NCBI RefSeq assembly: GCF_014206975.1
Contig: NZ_JACHOU010000001.1
Span: 310,001 to 374,000 of the forward strand
DNA length: 64,000 nucleotides
Direction: 5' to 3'
DNA from: Aminobacter aganoensis
GTDB taxonomy: Bacteria > Pseudomonadota > Alphaproteobacteria > Rhizobiales > Rhizobiaceae
The notes beneath the pieces are model-generated. The model made no database searches and was not told where the DNA came from. It saw only the letters and a list, made by a program, of their open reading frames with translations. Of the stretch, positions 20,053 to 29,114 are shown piece by piece. The position numbers and the translations under genes were made by a program. The number at the start of each line of letters is the position of its first letter. The first letter of the stretch is position 1.

Positions 20053-20880
20053 TTACGGCTTGCATTCGGCTTGCGGTGCCGGAAACAGCGACAGATTGAC
20101 CAGCTTCCCGGTCATCGAGAAGTCGCCGTAGTCCATGACCAGATCGCGCGTCAGGCCATTCTCGTGCAGCTTGAAGCTGATGCGGTATTCCGGCACTTCT
20201 TCGCCGCCGCCCTTGCTTTCGTCGAAATAGGCAATGTCGACGGGCCAGTACTTGTCCTTGGCGAGGCCGGCGAGCGCCGGACGCTCCGGGTCGGCTTCCG
20301 GTGCCTCGCTCTTCTTGCCCACGATCACGGTGGTCGTCATCACCTTGTCGGCATCCTCGGAGCCGTCGAACAGGCTGGTCTCGTAGAAGGTCTCGCCCTT
20401 CTCGGCCTTCTCGATCAGTTCGACCAGATGCTGGGTCGGGAACTGGGTCTTGGCGAGGTCGACGGAGCCGGCCTCGGGCTTTTCCAGCGCCACCTTGAGA
20501 CCGGTCGCCTCGATGGTCGCCGTACCCTTGACCTCTTTGTCGAGGTTCTGATCGACGAAGGATTTGGTCACGAAGGAGAAGGTCTTGCCCTCGCCATCCT
20601 CGAAGGTCGTCGTCTGCTGGTCCGTCAGCCGCGTGTTGTCGCTGGTCGCGATCTGGGTGACGAACCGGAACTTGACCGTATAGCCCTCGCAGGCGGAGCC
20701 ATTGAACTCGTAGACCATGCGGCCGGAAAGGCCGGTGATTCCCGACCGGTCCGAGGCCTTGTCGAGCACCAGGTCATAGACCGCGCGATGGGGCGCGAGC
20801 ACCGGAGCGGCAAAAGCCGGCGCCAGCGAAAGCGCTGAGGTGGACAGGCTGGCAAGAAAAACAAGGCGCGCTGCGCGCAT
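20053..20880 (-). CDS. eipB: EipB family periplasmic cell-envelope integrity protein (DUF1849)
   Basis: Secreted protein of 275 aa with a Sec signal peptide (residues 1-24, ending SLAPAFA). It matches the DUF1849/EipB family, described in Brucella as a beta-spiral periplasmic protein needed for envelope integrity. Only two Cys remain in the mature protein, Cys64 and Cys273. Their spacing of 209 residues equals that of the reported Brucella EipB disulfide as I recall it. It is divergent from ridA and cotranscribed with a DUF4031 gene. Confidence 0.85.
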   Translation of the reverse strand: MRAARLVFLASLSTSALSLAPAFAAPVLAPHRAVYDLVLDKASDRSGITGLSGRMVYEFNGSACEGYTVKFRFVTQIATSDNTRLTDQQTTTFEDGEGKTFSFVTKSFVDQNLDKEVKGTATIEATGLKVALEKPEAGSVDLAKTQFPTQHLVELIEKAEKGETFYETSLFDGSEDADKVMTTTVIVGKKSEAPEADPERPALAGLAKDKYWPVDIAYFDESKGGGEEVPEYRISFKLHENGLTRDLVMDYGDFSMTGKLVNLSLFPAPQAECKP

Positions 20881-21023
20881 ACACTGGCTCCGATCGGCGC
20901 GGCCATGTCAGGCCGCCTTGAATGATGGTCCACCTTAAAAAAAGTCGTGGCGGAAGCGAGGCAAACATAGCACTTTCGGCGCGGCCTCACCTGCCACCAG
21001 AGACACAGAGATAAGGAAAGACA

Positions 21024-21488
21024 ATGGGCGAAACAATCGAAAAGCGGCTGGGCGATCTCGGGGTCACCCTGCCCGCAGCCGCAGCGCCGGCCGCCAACTA
21101 CGTGCCGTTCATGACCAGCGGCAATTTCGTCTTCACCGCCGGCCAGTTGCCGCTCAAGGACGGCAAGCTGCTGGCCTCCGGCCTGGTGGGCCGCGAGGTC
21201 GACACCGACGCCGCCAAGGAAGCGGCCAGGCAGTGCGCCGTCAACATCCTGGCCCAGGCCAAGGCAGCACTCGGCGATCTCGAAAAGATCCGCCGGCTGG
21301 TCAAGATCACGGTCTTCGTCGCCTCGTCGTCCGATTTCACCGACCAGCATCTAGTCGCCAACGGCGCTTCCGATTTCCTCGTCGCGGCCCTCGGCGAGCG
21401 CGGCAAGCATGCACGCTCGGCCGTCGGCGTCGCCTGCCTGCCGCTCAATGCCGCAGTCGAGATCGAAGCCATCATCGAGACCGAGTGA
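21024..21488 (+). CDS. RidA/YjgF family protein
   Basis: Small trimeric protein of 154 aa in the YjgF/YER057c/UK114 superfamily, close to the longer YjgH/DUF1563-like bacterial members. It shows the N-terminal GVTLPAAAAPAANYVPF and GQLPLKDGKL, and a C-terminal segment KHARSAVGVACLPLNAAVEIE that includes the Arg typical of imine-deaminating RidA proteins. Its ATG follows AAGGAAAG. It lies 8 nt before a glycerophosphodiesterase gene, so the two probably form an operon. The specific substrate is not predictable. Confidence 0.9.
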   Translation: MGETIEKRLGDLGVTLPAAAAPAANYVPFMTSGNFVFTAGQLPLKDGKLLASGLVGREVDTDAAKEAARQCAVNILAQAKAALGDLEKIRRLVKITVFVASSSDFTDQHLVANGASDFLVAALGERGKHARSAVGVACLPLNAAVEIEAIIETE

Positions 21489-21496
21489 ACCGACCT

Positions 21497-22225
21497 ATGA
21501 CCGATCTTTCATGGCTGACCGCCCGCCCGATCGCCCATCGCGGCCTGCACGACGTCAACAAGACCTGCTGGGAGAACACGCTTTCGGCGTTCGAACGCGC
21601 AGCCGCGCGCGGCTACGCCATCGAATGCGACGTGCATCTGAGCGCCGACGGCGATGTCGTCGTCTTCCACGACAATTCGCTGGACCGGCTGACGGGCACC
21701 AACGGCTACATCTGGCAGCGGACCGCGGGTGAACTGGCTGCGCTGCGCGTCGGCGGCACCGCCGACCATGTCCCTACCCTCGCCGAACTGCTTAGGCTCG
21801 TCGACGGCCGTGTCCCCCTGGTGATCGAACTCAAGGGCATCCCCGGGCACGATGCCGAACTCGTCGAACGGGTGGCGGCCGCCTTGCGCAACTACAAGGG
21901 CAAAGCTGCGATCATGTCCTTCGATCACTGGCTGATCCGCGACTTCTCCAGGCATGCGCCCGGCATCCCCAGCGGCCTGACCGCCTGGGGCGACCAGGAT
22001 CATGAGTTGGAGGCGCATTTCTCGATGCTGGCGCATGGCATTTCGTTTGTCTCCTACAGTGTCACCCACCTGCCCAACCGCTTCGTCAGCTTCGTCCGCG
22101 AAAAACTCGCCATGCCCGTCATCACCTGGACGGTACGCGACGAGGAGGCGGTGAGGACCACCTTTGCGCGGGCCGACCAGATGACGTTCGAGGGATTTGA
22201 ACCGGATGCAGCTTCGGTTGCCTGA
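21497..22225 (+). CDS. Glycerophosphodiester phosphodiesterase family protein
   Basis: TIM-barrel enzyme of 242 aa, likely hydrolysing glycerophosphodiesters to glycerol 3-phosphate and an alcohol. The metal and catalytic residues are visible: HRGLHD at the N terminus, the ENTLSAFERAAARGY segment, and ECDVHLSADGDVVVFHD with the second catalytic His. No signal peptide is seen, so it acts in the cytoplasm like UgpQ. The ATG at 21497 begins MTDLSWLTARPIAHRG. The frame is open further upstream, but that part overlaps ridA. Confidence 0.93.
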   Translation: MTDLSWLTARPIAHRGLHDVNKTCWENTLSAFERAAARGYAIECDVHLSADGDVVVFHDNSLDRLTGTNGYIWQRTAGELAALRVGGTADHVPTLAELLRLVDGRVPLVIELKGIPGHDAELVERVAAALRNYKGKAAIMSFDHWLIRDFSRHAPGIPSGLTAWGDQDHELEAHFSMLAHGISFVSYSVTHLPNRFVSFVREKLAMPVITWTVRDEEAVRTTFARADQMTFEGFEPDAASVA

Positions 22226-22265
22226 GGCCCTTGCATCCCCAGCTTTCGAACGTAAGTAAAAGCGC

Positions 22266-23471
22266 ATGAGCACTGCGAACGATGCCGGGGCGAAGAATGC
22301 GGATGGCGGTTACGCCGTCCGCGTCGTCTCAAGCATCGGCGAGTTCAGCCGCGACGAGTGGAACAGCCTTTCCGGCACTTCCAAGACGACATCAGGAAGT
22401 CGGTACAATCCCTTCGTTTCATACGATTTCCTGACGATCATTGAAGAGTCCGGCTGCGCCGTCACGAAGACCGGCTGGCAGGGACATCATCTCCGTCTCG
22501 AGAACGCAGACGGCACGTTTCTCGGAGCGCTGCCCTGTTACGCCAAGTCGCACAGCCAGGGCGAATACGTCTTCGACCACGGCTGGGCCGATGCCTTCGA
22601 GCGGGCCGGCGGCCGCTACTACCCCAAGCTCCAGGCCTCGGTGCCGTTTACACCGGCGACCGGCCCCCGCCTGCTGACCGTCAGCGGCGCCGGTGCGGAG
22701 CAAGCCAAGTCGGCCTTGGCAACGGCGCTGAGAAGCGTCGCCGACGGTGTCGGCGTGTCGTCGGCTCACGTCACCTTCGCCGAGGCGGATGAGGTCGACA
22801 TCCTCGAAGCCACCGGCTTCCTGCGTCGCACCGACCAGCAGTTCCACTTCATCAATGAAGGCTTTGCGAGCTACGACGATTTCCTGGCCACCCTGGCGTC
22901 GCGCAAGCGCAAGGCACTGAAGAAGGAGCGGCGCGAGGCTCTCGCCGAAGGCATTTCGATCGAGCGACTGACCGGCCGCGACATCACCGAAGCGCATTGG
23001 GACGATTTCTACGCCTTCTACATGGACACAGGCGGCCGCAAGTGGGGGCGTCCCTACCTCAACCGCAAGTTCTTCTCGCTGGTCGGCGAGCGCATGGCCG
23101 ACGACGTGCTGCTGGTCATGGCCAGGCGCGGTGGCCGCTACATCGCCGGCGCCATCAATTTCATCGGCTCGGACACGCTTTATGGCCGCAACTGGGGCTG
23201 CATAGAGGACCACCCCTTCCTGCATTTCGAGGTTTGTTACCACCAAGCCATCGACTTCGCCATCGAGCGCAAGCTGGCGGTCGTCGAAGCTGGCGCCCAG
23301 GGCCAGCACAAGCTGGCGCGCGGCTATCGCCCTGTCACGACCCAGTCGGCCCACTACATCGTCCACCCCGGGCTGCGGCGCGCCGTGGGCGACTATCTCG
23401 AGCGCGAACGGCGGGAAGTGGCCGAGATCGGCGACTATCTCGACGATCACGGCCCGTTCCGCCGCGGCTGA
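22266..23471 (+). CDS. GNAT-like N-acyltransferase, COG3146 (DUF482) family
   Basis: Protein of 401 aa matching the COG3146 group, predicted acyltransferases with a duplicated GNAT-type fold related to FemAB. Conserved-looking stretches include NPFVSYDFLTIIEESG, HHLRLENADGTFLGALPCY, ASRKRKALKKERREAL and VVEAGAQGQHKLARGY. No signal peptide is present. It sits 40 nt after the glycerophosphodiesterase and converges with an SMR gene after only 3 nt. The substrate is unknown. Confidence 0.85.
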   Translation: MSTANDAGAKNADGGYAVRVVSSIGEFSRDEWNSLSGTSKTTSGSRYNPFVSYDFLTIIEESGCAVTKTGWQGHHLRLENADGTFLGALPCYAKSHSQGEYVFDHGWADAFERAGGRYYPKLQASVPFTPATGPRLLTVSGAGAEQAKSALATALRSVADGVGVSSAHVTFAEADEVDILEATGFLRRTDQQFHFINEGFASYDDFLATLASRKRKALKKERREALAEGISIERLTGRDITEAHWDDFYAFYMDTGGRKWGRPYLNRKFFSLVGERMADDVLLVMARRGGRYIAGAINFIGSDTLYGRNWGCIEDHPFLHFEVCYHQAIDFAIERKLAVVEAGAQGQHKLARGYRPVTTQSAHYIVHPGLRRAVGDYLERERREVAEIGDYLDDHGPFRRG

Positions 23472-23474
23472 ATT

Positions 23475-23804
23475 TCAGTGCGCGACCGATTTTGAGAACA
23501 GGTTGATGACGATGACGCCGGCCATGATCAGGCCGATGCCAAGCAGCGCCGGCAGGTCGAGCGACTGGCGGAACCACACCCAGGCGATCGCGGTGATAAA
23601 GACGATCCCGGCCCCCGACCACATGGCGTAGACGATCCCGACGGGCATCACCTTCAGGACCAGTGACAGGAAGTAGAACGCAGCGGCATACCCCGCGACC
23701 GTGACGAGCGACGGCAGCAGCCTGGTGAACCCGTTTGTTTCCTTGAGCGCCGAGGTGGCGACGACCTCGAACGCCACCGCGATGATCAGATAGATATAGG
23801 TCAA
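23475..23804 (-). CDS. SMR family small multidrug/guanidinium-type transporter
   Basis: Four-helix inner-membrane protein of the small multidrug resistance family, 109 aa. The essential membrane Glu is in the first helix (AVAFEVVATSALK), and GIVYAMWSGAGIVFI and LPALLGIGLIMAGVIVINLF are typical. The start is taken as TTG at 23804 because AGGAG lies 5 nt upstream and this gives the family length. An in-frame upstream start adds 21 hydrophilic residues. Whether it exports cationic drugs (EmrE-like) or guanidinium (SugE/Gdx-like) cannot be decided here. Confidence 0.88.
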   Translation of the reverse strand: MTYIYLIIAVAFEVVATSALKETNGFTRLLPSLVTVAGYAAAFYFLSLVLKVMPVGIVYAMWSGAGIVFITAIAWVWFRQSLDLPALLGIGLIMAGVIVINLFSKSVAH

Positions 23805-23892
23805 CTCTGCTCCTCTCGGCCTCTCGCGTCTTGACGTTGGCGACACCAGCGCCGAAACATCCACCACGAAACCGCATCAAACGGGATAGGCC

Positions 23893-24327
23893 ATGCCGAG
23901 CGTCGAATACGATCCAAACAACATCTTTGCCAAGATCCTGCGCGGCGAAATCCCCTCGCACCGGGTCTACGAGGACGACGACGTCATCGCCTTCATGGAC
24001 GTAATGCCGCAAGGCACCGGCCACACGCTGGTGGTGCCGAAAACGCCGTCGCGCAACCTGCTCGACGCCGATCCGGCAACGCTCGCCAAGCTCATGGCCG
24101 TCGTCCAGAAGGTCGCACGGGCTGTCATGACGGCATTCGCCGCCGATGGCGTGATCGTCACCCAGTTCAACGAGGAGCCAGCCGGCCAGACCGTCTTCCA
24201 CCTGCACGTCCACATCGTACCGCGCTTCGAAGGCGTGGCGCTCAAGCCGCACAGCGGCGTGATGGAAAAGCCGGAGGTGCTGGCGGCAAATGCAGAGAAG
24301 GTCAGGGCCGCGCTGGGCACAGGCTGA
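23893..24327 (+). CDS. HIT family protein (histidine triad nucleotide-binding)
   Basis: Nucleotide hydrolase/transferase of 144 aa. The histidine triad is seen as HLHVHIVPRF near residue 100, and the N-terminal DPNNIFAKILRGEIPSHRVYED is typical of the Hint branch. These enzymes hydrolyse AMP-linked phosphoramidates. The gene is divergent from the SMR gene and converges, after 6 nt, with a PAP2-type gene. Confidence 0.93.
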   Translation: MPSVEYDPNNIFAKILRGEIPSHRVYEDDDVIAFMDVMPQGTGHTLVVPKTPSRNLLDADPATLAKLMAVVQKVARAVMTAFAADGVIVTQFNEEPAGQTVFHLHVHIVPRFEGVALKPHSGVMEKPEVLAANAEKVRAALGTG

Positions 24328-24333
24328 GGCAGT

Positions 24334-25470
24334 CTACGCCAGCGCATCGACAGTTGCGGCGCGCTTGACGCACCGCATGGCCGCATCGCCGGTGAGATAG
24401 CCTGCAAGCTTCCAAAGCAGGATGACGCCGATCGCAGAAACGTAAGCGTCGATGGCATAGTGCCATCCCAGGTGGATCGATCCGACGAAGATGGTCAATC
24501 CAAACACCGCGGCCGCCACGGCCAGCCAGCGATTGACGTGGCGCGCCGCCAGAAACAGCAGCACACACATGGCGTTGTGGATGGACGGCATCGCCGAAAT
24601 GCCTGAAATGACCGTTGCGGCATCGTTGACATAGGCGCCCCAGAGCACCTCCCGCACCTGCATGGTGGTCAAGCTCCAGGCACTGTCGACGTGCTCCAGA
24701 TTCAGCACCAGATCGGTGAAGGGCGACGGACCGCCATAGACCCTGTCATAGTAGATCGGGCCGACGGAAGACATCGCGGTCGCGCCGACGATGCCGAGGA
24801 TGCCCCAGACAAAAACGTAGCTCAGCAGGAACTGATGGCGGATTCCAAAGCGGTCGGGCATGCCGATGACAATTGCTGTGGGAATGTAAATCGCGAAAAA
24901 CCAGAGATAATAAATCTTGTCCAAAATAAACGTTGCCACGCCATATTTGAAAACGTAGCCAGAGACCTGCCATGGATCAATTCCGAAGTGGATTGAGCGA
25001 TCTACATACGCCAAGACAATATCTAGGTAATAAGGATTAAGCTCCGGGATGTTGGATTTGAAATGACTAAATGAATTCATTACCATACCTAGCGACAGGG
25101 CAGCAGGAACGGCAACGATTACGTTTCTCCACGTGAGAACATCCGACCAAATAAAACCAAAACTTACCGACAACGATCCTGTCCGGACGGTCTTTAGCAA
25201 AAGGTAGAAGGATATGGCGATGGCCCACGATGCAATGAAAGGGCGCAAGCTTTGCAGCCAAGTCGCAGAGATCATTGCCACGGCGTCCGGCAAAAGCACA
25301 AGTCGTGCTGCGACGACCAGCGCCGATGCCACCAACAGCACACCTTGGACCCGAGCATTTAGCTTGAGAGCCGCAAACAGCTGACCAAGTAAATTCGTGG
25401 CATTGCGGATCGGTCGAAAACCGAGAGCGCCAGTTTCAACCATTGCATCTTGTGCGCGACACTGGTTCAT
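24334..25470 (-). CDS. PAP2-superfamily membrane protein (AUR1/PAP2_3-like)
   Basis: Polytopic membrane protein of 378 aa. The phosphatase motifs are MPSIHNAMCVL (C2-like) and SIHLGWHYAIDAYVSA (C3-like with catalytic His and Asp). Six or more hydrophobic segments precede and surround them, as in the PAP2_3 branch that includes inositol-phosphorylceramide synthases. Its first half is AT-rich: 25021-25080 is about 33% GC and 24901-24960 about 38%, while neighbours are around 65%. The start overlaps the upstream PAP2 gene by 4 nt. The substrate is unknown; a lipid phosphate or headgroup transfer is inference. Confidence 0.85.
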   Translation of the reverse strand: MNQCRAQDAMVETGALGFRPIRNATNLLGQLFAALKLNARVQGVLLVASALVVAARLVLLPDAVAMISATWLQSLRPFIASWAIAISFYLLLKTVRTGSLSVSFGFIWSDVLTWRNVIVAVPAALSLGMVMNSFSHFKSNIPELNPYYLDIVLAYVDRSIHFGIDPWQVSGYVFKYGVATFILDKIYYLWFFAIYIPTAIVIGMPDRFGIRHQFLLSYVFVWGILGIVGATAMSSVGPIYYDRVYGGPSPFTDLVLNLEHVDSAWSLTTMQVREVLWGAYVNDAATVISGISAMPSIHNAMCVLLFLAARHVNRWLAVAAAVFGLTIFVGSIHLGWHYAIDAYVSAIGVILLWKLAGYLTGDAAMRCVKRAATVDALA

Positions 25471-26438
25471 CGTTCGAAAACCGCCGGAGAAGAGCTGCTA
25501 AGCCGACTTCTATCCTGAATCCTACCCGCAGCGAGCCACACCATCCCCGCCACGACAATCCCCCCGACGATGTCAGCCAAGTGATGGCCACCGTCCACCG
25601 GAGTGGAAAGGATCACTGCGATATTGAGCACGAGCACGGGCCAGAACCAAAGGCGCACGCCGACAAATGCCAGAATGATGAGCACCGAAAGCGTGGCATG
25701 GTAGGATGGGAAGGCAATGAGACCGCGCGGTTCGTCAAGCGAGATGAAGCGCCCCAGGCCATTGCGGAGATCGAAAAACGCCTGCTTGTACTCAAGGTCG
25801 ACGATCGGATTGTTCATCATCGTGAATTCGACCGGAGGACGAATGGTGCCGAGCGCCCCGGCCGCCGGCAAGATCGCCGAAATCACGATGCAGGTCAGCG
25901 CGCCCAGCATCACGGCAAGGACAAAACGCTGAACGCGCACGATCTTGCCGATCAAGCCGAGGGCCACTACGGTAAGCGCGACCTGGGTCAGCGTCGTTAT
26001 GTAGACGATCGATGACAGATTTCCGAGCCACGGCCGCTCGTTGACGAAGCCGACATAAGACAACCAGTCAAATCCCATGGCCGCATCGAAGGCCATCAAT
26101 TGATCGTCGGTCGTCGGCAGGTTGGTGGACGTCATCAAGGTGCTGAACACGGCTGCCGAGGTCGAAAATACCAACAAGACAGCGGTTTCCGTGCAAAGCA
26201 CCTCGAACCGCTTCATCGGCCGCTTGACCCGATAGAACCAGGCGACCGAGACAAGCACGACCGTCACAACGGCGGCCTTGGCCGCGCTAGCCATGTCGAA
26301 CTGGAAATCGGTTCCGGCAATCCACGCAACATCAGTGAGCAAGACCGCGATAATAATCGCGATCTTCATTACAAGTTGCCTGTCGAGCCTCGAAGCCCGC
26401 AAGGGCACATGCGTCGACGTCGCTTGAAAATCAGTCAT
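25467..26438 (-). CDS. PAP2-superfamily membrane phosphatase-like protein
   Basis: Second PAP2-type membrane protein, 323 aa, upstream of and coupled to the previous gene. Motifs are FPSYHATLSVLIILAF (C2 type) and VDGGHHLADIVGGIVVAG (C3 type with the His/Asp pair). The N terminus has at least four hydrophobic segments starting at MKIAIIIAVLLTD. A GGGCGAGGGGC ribosome-binding region precedes the ATG. The two neighbouring proteins share overall design but are not near-identical, which suggests old duplication or complementary roles. Confidence 0.85.
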   Translation of the reverse strand: MTDFQATSTHVPLRASRLDRQLVMKIAIIIAVLLTDVAWIAGTDFQFDMASAAKAAVVTVVLVSVAWFYRVKRPMKRFEVLCTETAVLLVFSTSAAVFSTLMTSTNLPTTDDQLMAFDAAMGFDWLSYVGFVNERPWLGNLSSIVYITTLTQVALTVVALGLIGKIVRVQRFVLAVMLGALTCIVISAILPAAGALGTIRPPVEFTMMNNPIVDLEYKQAFFDLRNGLGRFISLDEPRGLIAFPSYHATLSVLIILAFVGVRLWFWPVLVLNIAVILSTPVDGGHHLADIVGGIVVAGMVWLAAGRIQDRSRLSSSSPAVFER

Positions 26439-26557
26439 GCCCCTCGCCCTAACCCGCGGCAGGCCGGCAGGTTAGGAAACAGCGGTTAAGTTGACGTGAA
26501 TCCACAACCTGCGACAGCGGATCGACGCCAAATCGCGCTGAAGTCGCACCCGCGATT

Positions 26558-26908
26558 TCAGCGCCAAATCCACAACCCCGCCAGCAGGATCACCTCCGCC
26601 GCGACGATGCCCACCAGCACCTTACGGCCGAGGCAGAGATAGGCAAGAAAACCGCCGGCGGCTGCGCCGAGGCGCAGGGCGAGCGACATGTCGGCCAAGG
26701 CGCCGCTCGGGAAGACGATCAGATTGCCGATGACGGCGGCGACCAGCGCCGTGGCCAGAGCCCGCACAAGCACCAGAAGATCGGAATCGTCGGAGATGCG
26801 GTCGCCGAGATAGACGCCGAGGAAGCGCCAGGCGTCGGTGGCAAGCCAGCCGCCGACGAGGATGAACAGGAACGGCCACCACCAGGTGTCGAGCGCATCG
26901 AAGGTCAT
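26558..26908 (-). CDS. azlD: AzlD-family branched-chain amino acid transport subunit
   Basis: Small membrane subunit of an AzlCD exporter pair, 116 aa with about four hydrophobic segments. It begins MTFDALDTWWWPFLFILVGG and includes RALATALVAAVIGNLIVFPSG, typical of AzlD. The start at 26908 overlaps the azlC stop by 4 nt. A longer open frame upstream is out of phase with azlC and is not coding. Partner of AzlC; the exact substrate is not known. Confidence 0.88.
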   Translation of the reverse strand: MTFDALDTWWWPFLFILVGGWLATDAWRFLGVYLGDRISDDSDLLVLVRALATALVAAVIGNLIVFPSGALADMSLALRLGAAAGGFLAYLCLGRKVLVGIVAAEVILLAGLWIWR

Positions 26909-27669
26909 CGCTTGGCTCTCCGCCGCGAGAGCAGATGAAAGGCGAAGGCGATGCTGCCACCGATCAGCCCGGCACCGAGCAGGTCGAAGCCGGGAACAAC
27001 GAGATGCAGCAACGGCCCGAGGACGAGGCCGATGGCCATCGCCACATGCCCTGCCCGCTCGCGCGCCGATCCCCACAACGAGGTCAGGAAATACATCGGC
27101 GTGAGCAGGAAAAGGGCTGCCGACACCACCGGCGGCAAGCTGTCGGCCAGGACATAGACAACGCCCACGACAACCATGTTGACGAGCACCAGCGTCGAGC
27201 CGAGCCCGGCATAATAGCTGGTGCGGACGTCGCGCGGGATGCCACGCAGCCGCTCCATGGCCAGCACCCATGAGGTGACAGCCACAAAATGCGACAGGAA
27301 ATAGAGCACCCAGCGCGGTGTTCTCGGCCCGCGCATTTCGGGCACCAGGGCCACCACCATTGGCGCCAGCCGGATGGACGACAACGCCACGGCGAAGGCG
27401 GCGGCTGGCAGCGATGTCCCCGACAGGATGGCGCCGACGAGCACCACCTTGGCCGGCAAGGCCCAGACCATGCCAACCATGAATACCGTCTGCACCAGCG
27501 TCAGCCCCGCTTCCTTGGCTAGACCGGCAAAGCCGATGAAGGCGCTGGCCAGGATGAGGCCGGGAACCGAGAATGCGGCCCGGACGCCACGCAGGTACCA
27601 GAGGCGGCGTATCGAAAAATCCGGAATGGGAGAAGCGTCGTCAGCGGGCATTGCCGACGCGCATAGCAT
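26905..27669 (-). CDS. azlC: AzlC family ABC-type permease/exporter subunit
   Basis: Large subunit of the AzlCD branched-chain amino acid exporter, 254 aa. It shows multiple membrane segments and the family stretch SAFIGFAGLAKEAGLTLVQ near the N terminus. The first ATG at 27669 has GGGAAAG in front of it, so it is preferred over the internal Met at residue 7. It is divergent from a diguanylate cyclase gene with a 155-nt gap. Export of branched-chain amino acids is known for the family only. Confidence 0.88.
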   Translation of the reverse strand: MLCASAMPADDASPIPDFSIRRLWYLRGVRAAFSVPGLILASAFIGFAGLAKEAGLTLVQTVFMVGMVWALPAKVVLVGAILSGTSLPAAAFAVALSSIRLAPMVVALVPEMRGPRTPRWVLYFLSHFVAVTSWVLAMERLRGIPRDVRTSYYAGLGSTLVLVNMVVVGVVYVLADSLPPVVSAALFLLTPMYFLTSLWGSARERAGHVAMAIGLVLGPLLHLVVPGFDLLGAGLIGGSIAFAFHLLSRRRAKR

Positions 27670-27824
27670 GGCTTTCCCGCCAAGTCAGCGGCCCAGGGCG
27701 GCCAGATGCATCACGGCTGCGCTCACAGGCGCATCAAATCCGGCGGGCGAAGAGGTTTCCTTAACCATTTGGCCACGGCGAATGTGTAGCTAGACGTAGT
27801 GAGGGCGGGAGGAACGGCCGGACC

Positions 27825-29075
27825 ATGACAGGTGCACTTCTGCTCATTCTGCAGGCGGTCATTTATTTCGTCACCATGGCTGCTGTGTTCCGTGCGCGCC
27901 ACCAGTTCGGCATCGGCATCTTCGTCTGCGTCCTGGGCGTGATGCACTTCCTCGAGACCTATCTCGCGGCTGTCTTCTTCGTGCAATTGCCATTCGGGCT
28001 GATTTCGCCCGGCTCGACCGTGATGTTCTCCGGCAAGTTGATGATGTTCCTGCTGCTCTACATCAAGGAGGACGCGGAAACCGTTCGGCAACCCATCTAC
28101 GGGCTGCTCGTCGGCAACTGCCTGATGGTGGTCCTGGCGCTGATCCTGCGCCTCTATGGCGGCGTCGCCGAACTGCCGGGCTATCGGCCGGACCTCACCT
28201 TCCTCGACGACATGGGTATCCTGATGATCTGGGGCACGGCATTGCTGTTCCTCGACAGCATCGCCCTCATCCTGATCTACGAAAAGCTCGGGCAGCGCAT
28301 CGCCAATACGCTGTTCAGGCGCATCTTCCTCAGCGCCGCGATCGTACTGACCATCGACCAGTTGATGTTCTTCATCGGGCTTCACCTGGTCTCCGGCGTG
28401 CCGGTCAGCGCGCTGTATGGAGGTTGGATCGCCAAGATGGCAGTGGCAGCGCTCTACAGCGCACTGCTCGTGGGCTACCTCCGCTACATCGAGACCAAGC
28501 CAACCCTGGCCGGACCCGAACCCCTGCTCCAGGTCTTCGACCGCCTGACCTTCCGCCACCGCTACGAGGACCTGCTGCAGAAGACCGGCAAGGACATGCT
28601 GACCGGCACGAGCGATCGCGGCCAGTTCGAGGCCCTCGCCCAGTCGCTGATCGACCGGGCCTTGGCCGAGGGCAAACCCGTCAGCCTGTTGATGATCGAC
28701 ATCGATCATTTCAAGAACATCAACGACCAGCACGGCCATGTGACCGGCGACAACGTCCTGAAGGATGTCGCGCGCTCGCTCGGAGGCTCGCTGCGCAGCG
28801 GCGACCGCCTGTTCCGCTACGGCGGTGAGGAATTCGTAGCCATCTGCCATGACCTGGACAGAGCCGATGCGGCAACGCTGGCCGAGCGGCTGCGCGCCAA
28901 TGTCGAGGCCACCACCTTTGTCGAAGCCGGCGTGCGCGCCACCGTCAGCATCGGCGTGACCACCGCGGATGGCGGTCCGGTGTCGACGGAGCGAATGATC
29001 AGGGATGCCGACGCGCGTCTCTACAGCGCCAAGAGACAGGGGCGAAACCGCGTCGAGAGCGCGCCTGCCGGCTGA
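27825..29075 (+). CDS. Membrane-bound diguanylate cyclase (GGDEF)
   Basis: Synthesises cyclic di-GMP, 416 aa. Residues 1-230 form about seven hydrophobic segments, a sensor part without a recognised domain. The GGDEF domain follows with DMLTGTSDRGQFE and an active GGEEF in FRYGGEEFVAI. An inhibitory I-site RSGD lies five residues before GGEEF, so product feedback is expected. GGAGGAA precedes the ATG. It converges with clpA across a terminator. Confidence 0.95.
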   Translation: MTGALLLILQAVIYFVTMAAVFRARHQFGIGIFVCVLGVMHFLETYLAAVFFVQLPFGLISPGSTVMFSGKLMMFLLLYIKEDAETVRQPIYGLLVGNCLMVVLALILRLYGGVAELPGYRPDLTFLDDMGILMIWGTALLFLDSIALILIYEKLGQRIANTLFRRIFLSAAIVLTIDQLMFFIGLHLVSGVPVSALYGGWIAKMAVAALYSALLVGYLRYIETKPTLAGPEPLLQVFDRLTFRHRYEDLLQKTGKDMLTGTSDRGQFEALAQSLIDRALAEGKPVSLLMIDIDHFKNINDQHGHVTGDNVLKDVARSLGGSLRSGDRLFRYGGEEFVAICHDLDRADAATLAERLRANVEATTFVEAGVRATVSIGVTTADGGPVSTERMIRDADARLYSAKRQGRNRVESAPAG

Positions 29076-29076
29076 T

Positions 29077-29107
29077 AAAAAGAAGCCCCGTCTCCGGGGC
29101 TTCTTCG
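29077..29107. terminator. Terminator shared by the diguanylate cyclase gene and clpA
   Basis: GAAGCCCCG (29082-29090) pairs with CGGGGCTTC (29095-29103) around TCTC. The minus strand gains a clean T5 tail from AAAAA at 29077-29081, so it mainly ends the clpSA transcript. The plus-strand tail TTCGTTTG is weaker. Confidence 0.85.
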
Positions 29108-29114
29108 TTTGCAA

